A stretch of 64,000 bases of DNA from Bacillota bacterium (GTDB lineage: Bacteria; Bacillota; Bacilli; Alicyclobacillales; SLC66), in assembly GCA_021846285.1 (NCBI GenBank), contig JAJZCB010000004.1, positions 1 to 64,000 of the forward strand. The letters run 5' to 3'. The notes under the pieces are model-generated. The model was not told the DNA's origin. It searched no databases and worked only from the letters and a program-made list of their open reading frames with translations. Shown piece after piece: positions 9,081-17,101 of the stretch; the first letter of the stretch is position 1; every line of letters begins with the position of its first letter. Position numbers and translations under genes: made by a program.

Positions 9081-10751
9081 GTGGTTCAATCTGACCATGG
9101 CGATCTGTACGTGGAACCAAGCATCGTGTATCAACCCATCGTAGATATTATGACAGGCAACGTGATTGGCTATGAAGCTCTCTCGCGGTTGGCAGGCCGC
9201 GAGGAGGACGGGTTCCGGCCGCTTCATGCGCTGGCCAGGAAGCGAAAATGCCTGCCCGCCACTCTATGCCGAGCGCAGGAACTGGCTCTTGATTTGGCCC
9301 ACGAAAGACCCGCGCGGACGATCCTGTTCGTCAACGCGACCTCTGCCTCGCTTCAGGATTTCACGCACATCGCGGTGCCGGATGAGCGGCCCTTCCAGGA
9401 TATTGTGTTTGAACTGCCCGAGCGCACAGGCGCATCCGCCAATTGGGGCGCGCTGTTGGCGCCCGCCCGCGCTTCGGGAGCGATGGTGGCGATTGACGAC
9501 TGGGGAATCGGTGAAGCAGACCCCCTGCGCATGATCCGATTGAAACCGGATTGGCTCAAAATAGATCGGTCTCTCGTCATCCATATCAATGAGGACCCAG
9601 ATGTAGCCAAATTGATCGAGGTGCTCGTGCAATGGGTCGATGTTCGGGGCGTGCGCATTATTGCGGAGGGATGCGAGACGTGGGAGCAGGTGGAACGCCT
9701 GCGATCGCTCGGCGTTCGTTACGCACAGGGGTTTGTGTTGGCCCGCCCAAGCCGCGAATGGATAACAACCGTGCACATGCCCGCCCCGGGACTGCGACTG
9801 GGACAATTGCATGGAGTTCCCCTGGCCTTGGCGCGCGCGGCCGAACTGACGGACGCGCATCTGGAGATCATCGAAAATGAGCAACGCCGCATAGAGAATC
9901 TTCTTTCCGCCGCCACGAGCGCCACTGTGTCCTGGATTCGCCGCTCAGCGGCAGGAGTCCATCTGGAGGATCCGGACGCCATGAAGCGATACGGTGCGGC
10001 GCTGACAAAGCATCTGCAGACCCTGACGCGCGGCCGCCTGAGTTTGCTTGACGTGGATCGCGCCCGCACCATTGTGCATGTGCATCAACGGTTGGGTCTG
10101 GATCTTTCCTGGTATGTCATGGCCTACCGGGAACTTCAGGCTTTCGTTGCCCAGAGGTTGCGCAGGAACCGCCAGACGAACCTCGCCGAAGCCATTCGCG
10201 GCCTCTTCGCGTGGGACATGGCGATCACGATGGAAGCATATCAATCGATGCTGGATCATGACGCGCTGACAGGCATCCTGACGCGCAGGGCGTTTTGGAC
10301 CAAGGGAGAGTATCTTCTGCACGCAGGGATGTCGCGCAATCAAGTGTGGGCGTTTGTTATCCTCGACGTCGACCAGTTCAAAGCGATCAATGATACGCTG
10401 GGCCACGTGGCGGGCGACAGCATCCTCGGGCAGATCGGGAGTGTGCTGCATGACTTCATGTCCCCGGATTTCCTCGCCGCCCGCCTCGGAGGCGACGAAT
10501 TCGCCGTACTGCTTCGCTATCGCACCGCGGCGCGATTGCAAACAACGGTGCAGGCGGTGCGGAGCGCAATCAGGCGATCTGTGAAAGGGGTGCGTCTCAC
10601 GGCGGGAATCGCCGTCTGGGGCCGTGACGGCGCCTCTCTCGATGCTCTCTACCAAGCGGCGGACGTACAACTGTACGCCGCGCGGCGGAAACAGAGGGGC
10701 GCAAAAGAACCTGCGCGCCCCGACGCTCTCGTCTCCTCTCAGCTCTCTTAG
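9081..10751 (+). CDS. EAL - globin-like sensor - GGDEF c-di-GMP protein
   Basis: Cyclic-di-GMP signalling protein, predicted cytoplasmic. Residues 1-245 are an EAL phosphodiesterase domain with YEALSRL (EAL signature), F-V-N-A-T, a D-D-W-G variant of DDFG near residue 139, K-I-D-R and I-A-E-G-C-E-T. Residues about 255-385 look like a globin-coupled sensor, with a central segment R-L-G-L-D-L-S-W-Y-V-M-A-Y typical of the protoglobin family. Residues about 390-535 are a GGDEF cyclase domain with intact GGDEF near residue 470 and D-V-D-Q-F-K-A-I-N-D. No RxxD inhibitory site is obvious. The EAL-first order is unusual. Start GTG 9081 follows GGGGTGA. Both activities may be functional, tuned by heme/oxygen (inference). 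Confidence 0.85.
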   Translation: MVQSDHGDLYVEPSIVYQPIVDIMTGNVIGYEALSRLAGREEDGFRPLHALARKRKCLPATLCRAQELALDLAHERPARTILFVNATSASLQDFTHIAVPDERPFQDIVFELPERTGASANWGALLAPARASGAMVAIDDWGIGEADPLRMIRLKPDWLKIDRSLVIHINEDPDVAKLIEVLVQWVDVRGVRIIAEGCETWEQVERLRSLGVRYAQGFVLARPSREWITTVHMPAPGLRLGQLHGVPLALARAAELTDAHLEIIENEQRRIENLLSAATSATVSWIRRSAAGVHLEDPDAMKRYGAALTKHLQTLTRGRLSLLDVDRARTIVHVHQRLGLDLSWYVMAYRELQAFVAQRLRRNRQTNLAEAIRGLFAWDMAITMEAYQSMLDHDALTGILTRRAFWTKGEYLLHAGMSRNQVWAFVILDVDQFKAINDTLGHVAGDSILGQIGSVLHDFMSPDFLAARLGGDEFAVLLRYRTAARLQTTVQAVRSAIRRSVKGVRLTAGIAVWGRDGASLDALYQAADVQLYAARRKQRGAKEPARPDALVSSQLS

Positions 10752-10823
10752 GCACCCCACATATAGAAGCAAAGTCTGTGACTGCATTTACACCAATTAT
10801 ATCGACTATTCCCTCGATCACAG

Positions 10824-10848
10824 GTTAACCGAACGTTTTGTTCCCGTC
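10824..10848 (+). promoter_or_regulatory. Candidate ECF sigma autoregulatory promoter
   Basis: GTTAAC at 10824-10829 and CGTC at 10845-10848, separated by 15 nt, resemble the AAC...CGT promoters used by ECF sigma factors. It lies 40 bp before the sigma gene, which is the usual place for autoregulation. Confidence 0.4.
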
Positions 10849-10887
10849 GAGCCAATATACCAAGAATGTGCGCGCGAGGAGGGTAGA

Positions 10888-11487
10888 ATGGGAGAGATGG
10901 CAGAAACTCCAGATGATTGGGCGGTTTTTGTGCACAGAGCCATCGCGGGGGATGAAGTTGCATTTGCCGCCATTTACGAACGGACTCGGGAAAATGTGTA
11001 TCGAACGGTCGCACTGCTGGTGAATCGACAGACGGATGCGAAGGAGATTACACAAGATGTGTATGAAGAACTGTGGCGAACTCTTCGACGCTACGACGAT
11101 GACCGCCCGTTTCTCCCTTGGCTTCATGGGATCGTGATTCGTCAGGTGCGAAATTACCGTCGGACCCAGTGGCGACATTGGCGGAAACTCAAGATGGTCA
11201 GGGAAAATCAACGGATCGATTTGCACGGCATGGCGCTCGATGAGGTGATCGTGATCAGTCAGCAGGGCGGACAACTCATGAGTATGGTGGATGCCCTGCC
11301 TCTCAAGCTGCGAGAAGTCATTCTGCTCCGCTACTTTCACGGGTATACACTGGCGGAGGCTGCGAAGATTCTGCACATCCCCGCGGGAACAGCCAGGTCT
11401 CGCCATCATCAAGCCATGCTGTGCTTGCGAGCAAGCTTTGACGAGGCGAAGGAGGGTGACAAAGCGTGCCTTTTGAACGAGAATTAG
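10888..11487 (+). CDS. RNA polymerase ECF-type sigma factor
   Basis: Sigma-70 family group 4 (ECF) factor. Region 2 spans E-V-A-F-A-A-I-Y-E-R-T through Q-D-V-Y-E-E-L-W and W-L-H-G-I-V-I-R-Q-V-R-N-Y-R-R; region 4 has LPLKLREVILLRYFHGYTLA and I-P-A-G-T-A-R-S-R. The length of 199 aa is normal. The start ATG 10888 follows GAGGAGGG; longer upstream frames have no similarity. Its 3' end overlaps the start of the anti-sigma-like gene, so the two are co-expressed. The regulon is unknown; extracytoplasmic stress is the usual role. Confidence 0.88.
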   Translation: MGEMAETPDDWAVFVHRAIAGDEVAFAAIYERTRENVYRTVALLVNRQTDAKEITQDVYEELWRTLRRYDDDRPFLPWLHGIVIRQVRNYRRTQWRHWRKLKMVRENQRIDLHGMALDEVIVISQQGGQLMSMVDALPLKLREVILLRYFHGYTLAEAAKILHIPAGTARSRHHQAMLCLRASFDEAKEGDKACLLNEN

Positions 11488-12872
11488 CGGAACAGCTTCG
11501 CCAAAGCGCGGCTGGGATCCACCCGCCCGCCGAGTTGGATCAATCGATCCGAGATGGGTACATGCGTTACACAATGCGGTCGCGGTCACGGTTGGCTTTG
11601 ATCCTTAAGATGTCGACATGGACAGTTACCGCGACGGTTCTGATCACAGGCGGCACCCTCGCTGCAGGGTTCGCATCCCCTGCAATAGCGCATGTGTTGC
11701 AGAAACTGCCTCTCATCGCAGGCGTCGCTGACGCTCTTTACGCAGAGGTTTCTCCCGGTGTGCAAAAGGCGCTTCAAAGCGGGTTTAACATTCCGATCGA
11801 CCAAGCCATCACCCGCCATGGCGTTACACTGACCATAACAAACGCTTACTTCGGACCGGAACAACTGTGGATCGGCGTGACAGAATCGTTTCCGAAGGGA
11901 ACGGGGAATCATCGGGCTGTGCCCTTTGGCAGGGTCAGCATTCGTCTGAACGGTCGCACCCCTGCCGTGTTCGGAACAGAATTCAAGCCCTTGGCCAAAG
12001 GAGGTTATGCAGGGACAATCAGCGTGGGGAACATGGTGTCTGATCCCTCACAAAAACTGACGGCAGCAGTAAGCATACATTTGGCGGGAGATGTCGGGGG
12101 AGCCTGGAATTTTCAATTTCCCCTTTCACGCGTATCAACAATCTCCGCAACCCGTACATGGAACCCGCGCGTTTCGCAATCCTTTGAAGGAAGCACGTGG
12201 AGTATCGATAAAGTGGAGGTTACGCCCGCGTCGATTCTCCTGTGGGGCAACATCACAATTCCGGGACATGTTCCGCCAAGTCTCGGGATAATCCGGGTGT
12301 ATGCGAAAGAGGGTGCATGGCCAAACGCCCCTGTCAACCAACTGACGTTCCTCCGGCGCACAAAACGTACGTCGACCTGGCAATACGCCATGTCCGTGGA
12401 CAGAGTCGCCCCCTTGCCGAAGGCCTTGTCGCTTGTGCCCGTGCTCTATTCACCAGACTACACGCTGCCTGTTCCAGGTATGTCATCGCAGATTTCGACT
12501 GCCTACACCTTCTTTCCAGGCACTGACCAGCAGATGACAATCACGCACATCTCCCGTTCGGTCGCAGCCATTAAAGTCTACTACTCAACTGTCGGGAGTC
12601 AATACAAAAAGTACAATGCTTACGAGTTGGCCATTTTCAATGGTGGAGAGACCCGATCCACGGCGCGCATCGCTTACCCGACGGGATTTCACATCGTGAA
12701 CAGCGCTCGTCACGAAGCCGTATTGGTGTTTCCGGGCCTCACGAACTGGAGACACGCAAGCATTCGATATTACCCTCCGGGACTCCCCTCCGATCCATTT
12801 GTCAATAGACATGGGGTGGTTGGAATGGAGGTGCCGGCTCCAAAGCTGACTCTCCATGTTTTCTTGCGTTAA
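11466..12872 (+). CDS. DUF4179-type membrane protein, probable anti-sigma factor
   Basis: Single-pass membrane protein. About 40 cytoplasmic residues are followed by one transmembrane segment (S-T-W-T-V-T-A-T-V-L-I-T-G-G-T-L-A-A-G-F) and a large extracytoplasmic region of about 400 residues starting with a DUF4179-like domain. Genes of this type sit directly after ECF sigma genes in Bacilli and act as anti-sigma factors; here the start GTG 11466 overlaps the sigma gene by 22 bp. The exterior part is beta-rich and would be the sensor. The signal sensed is unknown. Confidence 0.75.
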   Translation: MPFERELAEQLRQSAAGIHPPAELDQSIRDGYMRYTMRSRSRLALILKMSTWTVTATVLITGGTLAAGFASPAIAHVLQKLPLIAGVADALYAEVSPGVQKALQSGFNIPIDQAITRHGVTLTITNAYFGPEQLWIGVTESFPKGTGNHRAVPFGRVSIRLNGRTPAVFGTEFKPLAKGGYAGTISVGNMVSDPSQKLTAAVSIHLAGDVGGAWNFQFPLSRVSTISATRTWNPRVSQSFEGSTWSIDKVEVTPASILLWGNITIPGHVPPSLGIIRVYAKEGAWPNAPVNQLTFLRRTKRTSTWQYAMSVDRVAPLPKALSLVPVLYSPDYTLPVPGMSSQISTAYTFFPGTDQQMTITHISRSVAAIKVYYSTVGSQYKKYNAYELAIFNGGETRSTARIAYPTGFHIVNSARHEAVLVFPGLTNWRHASIRYYPPGLPSDPFVNRHGVVGMEVPAPKLTLHVFLR

Positions 12873-12930
12873 GCTGGATTCTGTGCAATTTGGTGGTCAG
12901 TATGTAAGGAAGAATACTAAAAAATGAATC

Positions 12931-12967
12931 AGTCCTAATGAGCGAGGATTACCTCGTTCATTAGGAC
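12931..12967 (-). terminator. Strong hairpin terminator
   Basis: A 17-bp stem with one wobble (AGTCCTAATGAGCGAGG, loop ATTA, then its complement). On the minus strand it is followed by GATTCATTTTTT, so it is a rho-independent terminator for the minus-strand gene at 13089-13537 and may also stop the converging anti-sigma transcript. Confidence 0.7.
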
Positions 12968-13088
12968 TGCCAATTCAGCATGACAAGATGGAGCCGCGCC
13001 TCGACGATGCACATTGACTGCCAAACCTGGAATTTGAATGCCTCTTAATTCATCGTCGATATGTTGGCAGGTGATTTCATCAGGTCGG

Positions 13089-13537
13089 TCAGCCGTTCCA
13101 ATACATCGATCCCTGGGCCGAAAGTGTTCCTCCCACGTTGTTTTGCAGATAGACATAGTAAGTTCCTTGCGGAACCGTAAACTGATTATTGAGCGCCTCA
13201 TAAGTTCCCCCAGGTTGTTGATAATACGATTGCTGACCCGTGTTGGCATTCACAAACTCCAAATCATAGCTTTCGGAGAACGTTCCGCCGATCGATACAT
13301 CATTGGAGTTGCCATTTGCGACGACGAGATAGGGGGTGGAGATTTCATAGCCGGTAGTCGGAGCAATGCTTGGAAAGTTGAAAGAATCACTTCCACTGGC
13401 CATGGGATAAAGATAACCCGAACTACTGACCTGTGATTTCTGGACCGTTGTGCCGTTAGTCGACGCTGCCATTGCAGCGCTTATGGGAAAAACATCAGAA
13501 ACAGAACAGGAACAATTGCACATACCAAATTTTTCAC
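13089..13537 (-). pseudogene. Secreted hypothetical protein with frameshifted signal peptide
   Basis: The mature part (from A-A-S-T-N-G-T-T-V-Q-K) is a beta-rich secreted protein of about 130 residues, high in Ser, Gly, Tyr and Gln, with no family I recognise. A good signal peptide, MKNLVCAIVPVLFLMFFP, starts at GTG 13537 with a GGGAG site 9 nt upstream. It is in a different frame and hits a stop just before the cleavage site. Adding one T to the T5 run (plus strand A5 at 13488-13492) joins the signal peptide to ISAAMAAS and restores one secreted protein. It may be a pseudogene, a sequencing error, or a slippage switch. Confidence 0.6.
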
Positions 13538-13619
13538 AATGATCACTCCCGAGATGTCTGTATTTGAGAAATTTTTCCGTTACACGTGTGTCTTCTTGCA
13601 GCGTTCTACCAACTTGCAC

Positions 13620-14178
13620 CCATTTTCCTGTGGTTACTACGTGTGGCTGCTCCTATCCTTAGGATGCCGATTGCACGGTCTTCGTCTCTAACGAATAATT
13701 TCTGGGTTACAATCCCCATCATCTCCGCAACCGCAAGAAAGACGCTCTTACTTTGCGGGACTGAGACACGTATGGGTTATCGTAAGACGTGATGAATCCA
13801 TACCAACTACATCCTCCGCACCCACCTTTCGGGTTGCCCTATGTCCTTGCAACTACCAAACATGAATCACCGTGAACTGGTCATAGTTTATGGGGAACGA
13901 ATCGCACGTGACCGATGTAGTCACCTATTTGACAACTGAAATCCGCACATATCCTGATTGCGTGGTTTGACCCCATAGACATGGTTGCGATAAAAGCTCA
14001 ACTACCGCGAGTGCAACGGTGACCTTGGAGGGATGCCGCATGACATTATTAAAAGAGGTGGAGAGATGCGCCACTGGGGCGGAGCGGCCAGGCGTCGTTC
14101 CACAGTTCCCTTCGACACTATACAGATAGAGGCAAAGTCCGCAAAATGGAAATAACTACGCATGGACGGATCATGGCG
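13620..14178. other. Long intergenic region without recognisable genes
   Basis: About 560 bp with no ORF showing codon bias, ribosome site or family similarity on either strand. No clear repeats, tRNA or riboswitch fold was seen. It may hold decayed sequence. Confidence 0.4.
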
Positions 14179-14208
14179 TAGACACAAAACAGGCGATAAC
14201 TGTATAAT
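14179..14208 (+). promoter_or_regulatory. Sigma-A promoter of the toxin-antitoxin operon
   Basis: TAGACA at 14179-14184 and a perfect TATAAT at 14203-14208, spacing 18, lie 31 bp before the antitoxin start. The adjoining ATGTATATAGAT is AT-rich and could be part of an autoregulatory operator. Confidence 0.6.
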
Positions 14209-14238
14209 GTATATAGATGATGTCGCGGAGGTGTACAA

Positions 14239-14454
14239 ATGGATCTTGTTCGAAAGCAAACTTACATCACACAGGATCAGGACCGGGCTCTGAAGCAGTT
14301 GGCGAATGAATACCAACTCAGTGAGGCGGAACTGGTGCGACGCGCTTTAGAGTATTGGCTGGCCACTCAGGAGACAAAGAACGACCCGTTTCAAGATTTG
14401 ATTGGGTGTTTTGACGGACCTGCACGAGGCGAACACGATGACATCTATCAGTGA
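14239..14454 (+). CDS. Ribbon-helix-helix antitoxin (CopG-like)
   Basis: 71-residue protein with a short beta strand (R-K-Q-T-Y-I-T) followed by two helices (Q-D-R-A-L-K-Q-L-A-N-E-Y-Q-L-S-E-A-E-L-V-R-R-A), the pattern of ribbon-helix-helix repressors. The acidic tail would bind the toxin. The start ATG 14239 follows a GGAGG site. It overlaps the PIN toxin gene by 17 bp, the common antitoxin-first arrangement. It should bind its own promoter and neutralise the toxin. Confidence 0.8.
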   Translation: MDLVRKQTYITQDQDRALKQLANEYQLSEAELVRRALEYWLATQETKNDPFQDLIGCFDGPARGEHDDIYQ

Positions 14455-14896
14455 ATTTCGTCGGATCCTGGTTGATACCTCGGCGTGGATCGCACTGATG
14501 AATCGAAAAGATCGGCTGCACGAGCGCGCAGCAGCGTTTCACCGCGAGTACGGGGCAAGTGTGCGGCGGGTGACAACCTGGGGGATCGTGTCAGAAACCT
14601 ACACATGGCTACGCTATCACATTGGGCATGAAGCCGGCCAACACTGGTTGCAGACCCAGGCTGCCTTGCAATCAACGGGTTTCCTGGAAGTGATCTATCC
14701 AACTCCAGAATTCGATTCCGGAGTTCGAGCGATTCTGAGCAGATACGCAGACCAGGACTTGTCGTATGTGGACGCATTTTCAATTCATGTAATTCGATCC
14801 AGCAAAGATCTGGACGCCGCCTTTGCGTTTGATCATCATTTCTCACTGGCGGGCGTACCCGTTGTTCCTGGAGACGGACAGGAACAGGTGACATAA
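14438..14896 (+). CDS. PIN-domain ribonuclease toxin (VapC-like)
   Basis: PIN-domain protein with the expected acidic residues: ILVDTSAWIALM at the N-terminus, a Glu in G-I-V-S-E-T-Y-T, and Y-V-D-A-F-S with a final F-D-H-H-F. VapC toxins cleave specific RNAs and are held in check by the partner antitoxin. The length of 152 aa from ATG 14438 is typical. A GAGGCG site precedes it. Upstream in-frame starts would extend farther into the antitoxin gene and are less likely. The RNA target is unknown. Confidence 0.82.
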   Translation: MTSISEFRRILVDTSAWIALMNRKDRLHERAAAFHREYGASVRRVTTWGIVSETYTWLRYHIGHEAGQHWLQTQAALQSTGFLEVIYPTPEFDSGVRAILSRYADQDLSYVDAFSIHVIRSSKDLDAAFAFDHHFSLAGVPVVPGDGQEQVT

Positions 14897-14899
14897 GGT

Positions 14900-14923
14900 T
14901 CAGGGGCGCAAACGCGCCCCTGA
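14900..14923 (+). terminator. Hairpin after the toxin gene
   Basis: A perfect 10-bp stem (TCAGGGGCGC, loop AAAC, GCGCCCCTGA) immediately after the toxin stop codon. The following T tract is weak, so termination may be partial. Confidence 0.55.
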
Positions 14924-15020
14924 TTGCCTGATGCCTGCAACCGCATCAACGAACCTGTTCATCGCCAAGCCAACTAAGCCAGACTACTTCGGTTCGCGTC
15001 ACTGATCATCCCACACAGAA

Positions 15021-16541
15021 TTAGACAGATGCGACCGACGTTCCCTCATAATCCGCGGGCGCCGTGCTGTCATTCCCTTTCGCCACGCCCATTGCATTGA
15101 ATATCACCGTGAGGACTGCCGCCACCGCGAAGTTCGCGATGAGCGCCCATACGGCCGCGTAACCGGGAATCACCAACCCGCCAAGGTGCAGCGGATAGAC
15201 GGAGGTCTTAAAGGCTTCCGCCCAAGCCATTCCCGTGCCAACGACCATTCCCACGAGCCAGCCGAGCAACAGTCCTACACGATGGAACCAGCGCGAATAG
15301 AGACCGACCACAACAGCCGGGAGCGTCTGCAGAATCCAGATGCCGCCGAGCGTTTGCAGGTAGATCGCCATCGTTGCCGGCAGCCATAAAACAAACGCGA
15401 GTGCGCCAAATTTGACCACAAGGCTCGTGATTTTCGCCACACGCGCCTGGTCCTGATCCGTGCAGTCCGGGCGAATATATTCACGATAGATGTTGCGCGT
15501 AAACAGATTGGAGGCTGCGATTGACATAATGGCCGCCGGCACAAGAGCGCCAATCGCGATAGCGGCAAAAGCAAAGCCAACGAACCAGGACGGAAACTCT
15601 TTCATCAAAAGCATGGGCACCGCGTCCGTCGGCGAGCTTGGATGAATGCCTGCCGCCAGCGCCATATACCCGAGAAGGGCCAGAAATCCCAACATGATCG
15701 AATAGACGGGCAACAGGGCCGCGTTACGCTTGATCACATTGCGCCCGCTCGAACTGAGAATCCCCGTAATCGAATGGGGATACAGCAACAGTGCGAGCGC
15801 CGAACCAAGGGCAAGCGTTGCGTACGCCGTATACGCCTTGGGTCCGACAATCAGCGTTCCGGGCGGCGTGTGCGTGGGCAATACCGTACCTGCCACCTGG
15901 AAAATATGTGCAAATCCTCCCAGCCGGGCCGGAATCACAATGACGGCCGCGATCACCGTGACGTAAATGAGCGTATCCTTGACCACCGCAATCAGCGCCG
16001 GCGCGCGCAGGCCGCTCTTGTAATCATACGCCGCCAGGATGACAAAGGCGATGATCAGAGGCAAGCTGCCCTGCAGGCCCATGGACCCAAGCACCGCCTG
16101 CATGCCAATCAACTGCAGCGCGATATAAGGCATGGTCGCGAGTACGCCCGTAATGGCCATCGCCAGCGCCAGGCCCCCTGAGTCGTACCGTCCCTTGACA
16201 AAGTCAGCGGCAGTGATGTAGCCGTTTTTTTTCGCCACCGACCAAAGTCGGGGAAACACCAAAAACAGGATTGGGAAAACCATCAGCGTGTACGGCAGCG
16301 CGAAAAATCCCAACGCTCCGGAAGCAAAAACGAGAGCCGGAACCGCGATAAACGTATACGCCGTATACAGATCACCGCCGAGCAAAAACCACGTGATCAC
16401 AGTTCCGAAACGACGACCGCCGAGCCCCCATTCACTCAGCAGTCCCATGTCTCCCTGCCGCCACCTGGACGCCACAAAACCCACGACAGTCACGAATATG
16501 AATAAGACAGTAAACACAATCAGAGCAGTCCAATGGATCAT
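15021..16541 (-). CDS. Sodium:solute symporter family permease
   Basis: Integral membrane transporter of the SSS (sodium/solute symporter) family with about 13 hydrophobic segments. Typical features are W-G-L-G-G-R-R-F-G in the first loop, the long helix pairs and the A-I-A-I-G-A-L-V-P-A-A-I-M-S-I-A-A-S-N-L segment. Closest in flavour to monocarboxylate/organic acid carriers, but the substrate cannot be read. Start ATG 16541 has GGGGAGGG 6 nt upstream, better placed than the earlier ATGs. It is downstream of a DUF3311 gene, a conserved pairing for this transporter type. Confidence 0.88.
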   Translation of the reverse strand: MIHWTALIVFTVLFIFVTVVGFVASRWRQGDMGLLSEWGLGGRRFGTVITWFLLGGDLYTAYTFIAVPALVFASGALGFFALPYTLMVFPILFLVFPRLWSVAKKNGYITAADFVKGRYDSGGLALAMAITGVLATMPYIALQLIGMQAVLGSMGLQGSLPLIIAFVILAAYDYKSGLRAPALIAVVKDTLIYVTVIAAVIVIPARLGGFAHIFQVAGTVLPTHTPPGTLIVGPKAYTAYATLALGSALALLLYPHSITGILSSSGRNVIKRNAALLPVYSIMLGFLALLGYMALAAGIHPSSPTDAVPMLLMKEFPSWFVGFAFAAIAIGALVPAAIMSIAASNLFTRNIYREYIRPDCTDQDQARVAKITSLVVKFGALAFVLWLPATMAIYLQTLGGIWILQTLPAVVVGLYSRWFHRVGLLLGWLVGMVVGTGMAWAEAFKTSVYPLHLGGLVIPGYAAVWALIANFAVAAVLTVIFNAMGVAKGNDSTAPADYEGTSVASV

Positions 16542-16624
16542 AATCATCCCTCCCCACAAGTTCCCCGGGCATCAGCCAACGCCGAGCGCCGCAATGACAA
16601 CGCTTTCATCGACGCCAAAAAAGC

Positions 16625-16822
16625 TTACTTAAACATCCAGTACACAGTGGCGGTCAGCACCGCTGAGATCACAATCCAGATGAATTGATAGAAATAAAAG
16701 TACGGAAAACCCGCGATGTTTGGCGTCGCCGACGCGTAAAACGGCGGCCACAGCACGGCTACCCAAGGTATGAAGAGCAACAGATTCCACCAACGGCTGC
16801 GCTTGTTGGCAGTCTCCCCCAT
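16625..16822 (-). CDS. DUF3311 small membrane protein
   Basis: 65-residue protein with two transmembrane helices and the DUF3311 pattern (L-L-F-I-P-W-V-A-V-L-W-P-P-F-Y ... P-Y-F-Y-F-Y-Q-F-I-W-I). Such proteins are encoded next to sodium:solute symporters and are probably an accessory subunit. A GGAGGG site precedes ATG 16822. It is first in the two-gene operon. Confidence 0.85.
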   Translation of the reverse strand: MGETANKRSRWWNLLLFIPWVAVLWPPFYASATPNIAGFPYFYFYQFIWIVISAVLTATVYWMFK

Positions 16823-16878
16823 GATCGATCCCTCCTCTCAACACATACTGCCAAGCCTAGAGCTTCTTAGTAGGTTGA

Positions 16879-16907
16879 ATTATGCCATAATTACGCCTGT
16901 AAGGCAA
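16879..16907 (-). promoter_or_regulatory. Promoter of the DUF3311-symporter operon
   Basis: On the minus strand, -35 TTGCCT (16902-16907) and -10 CATAAT (16879-16884) with a 17-nt spacer, 57 bp before the DUF3311 start. Confidence 0.55.
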
Positions 16908-17101
16908 GCATCTGTTAGAAGTCTCAGAGATCCCACAGCGCCGTCCAGAAGTTAGCATGGCCCGAAGTGCGCGCTCGCATGCGTGTCTTCGGGCCAGGAG
17001 ACGGAACACGAAACAGGGAACCTGTATTAGCTGCTGACGGCCGCCTTGACGATGGCCGCCAGTGAAGTGAGCTCATGCCTCGACAGTCCGGCGGATCAGG
17101 A

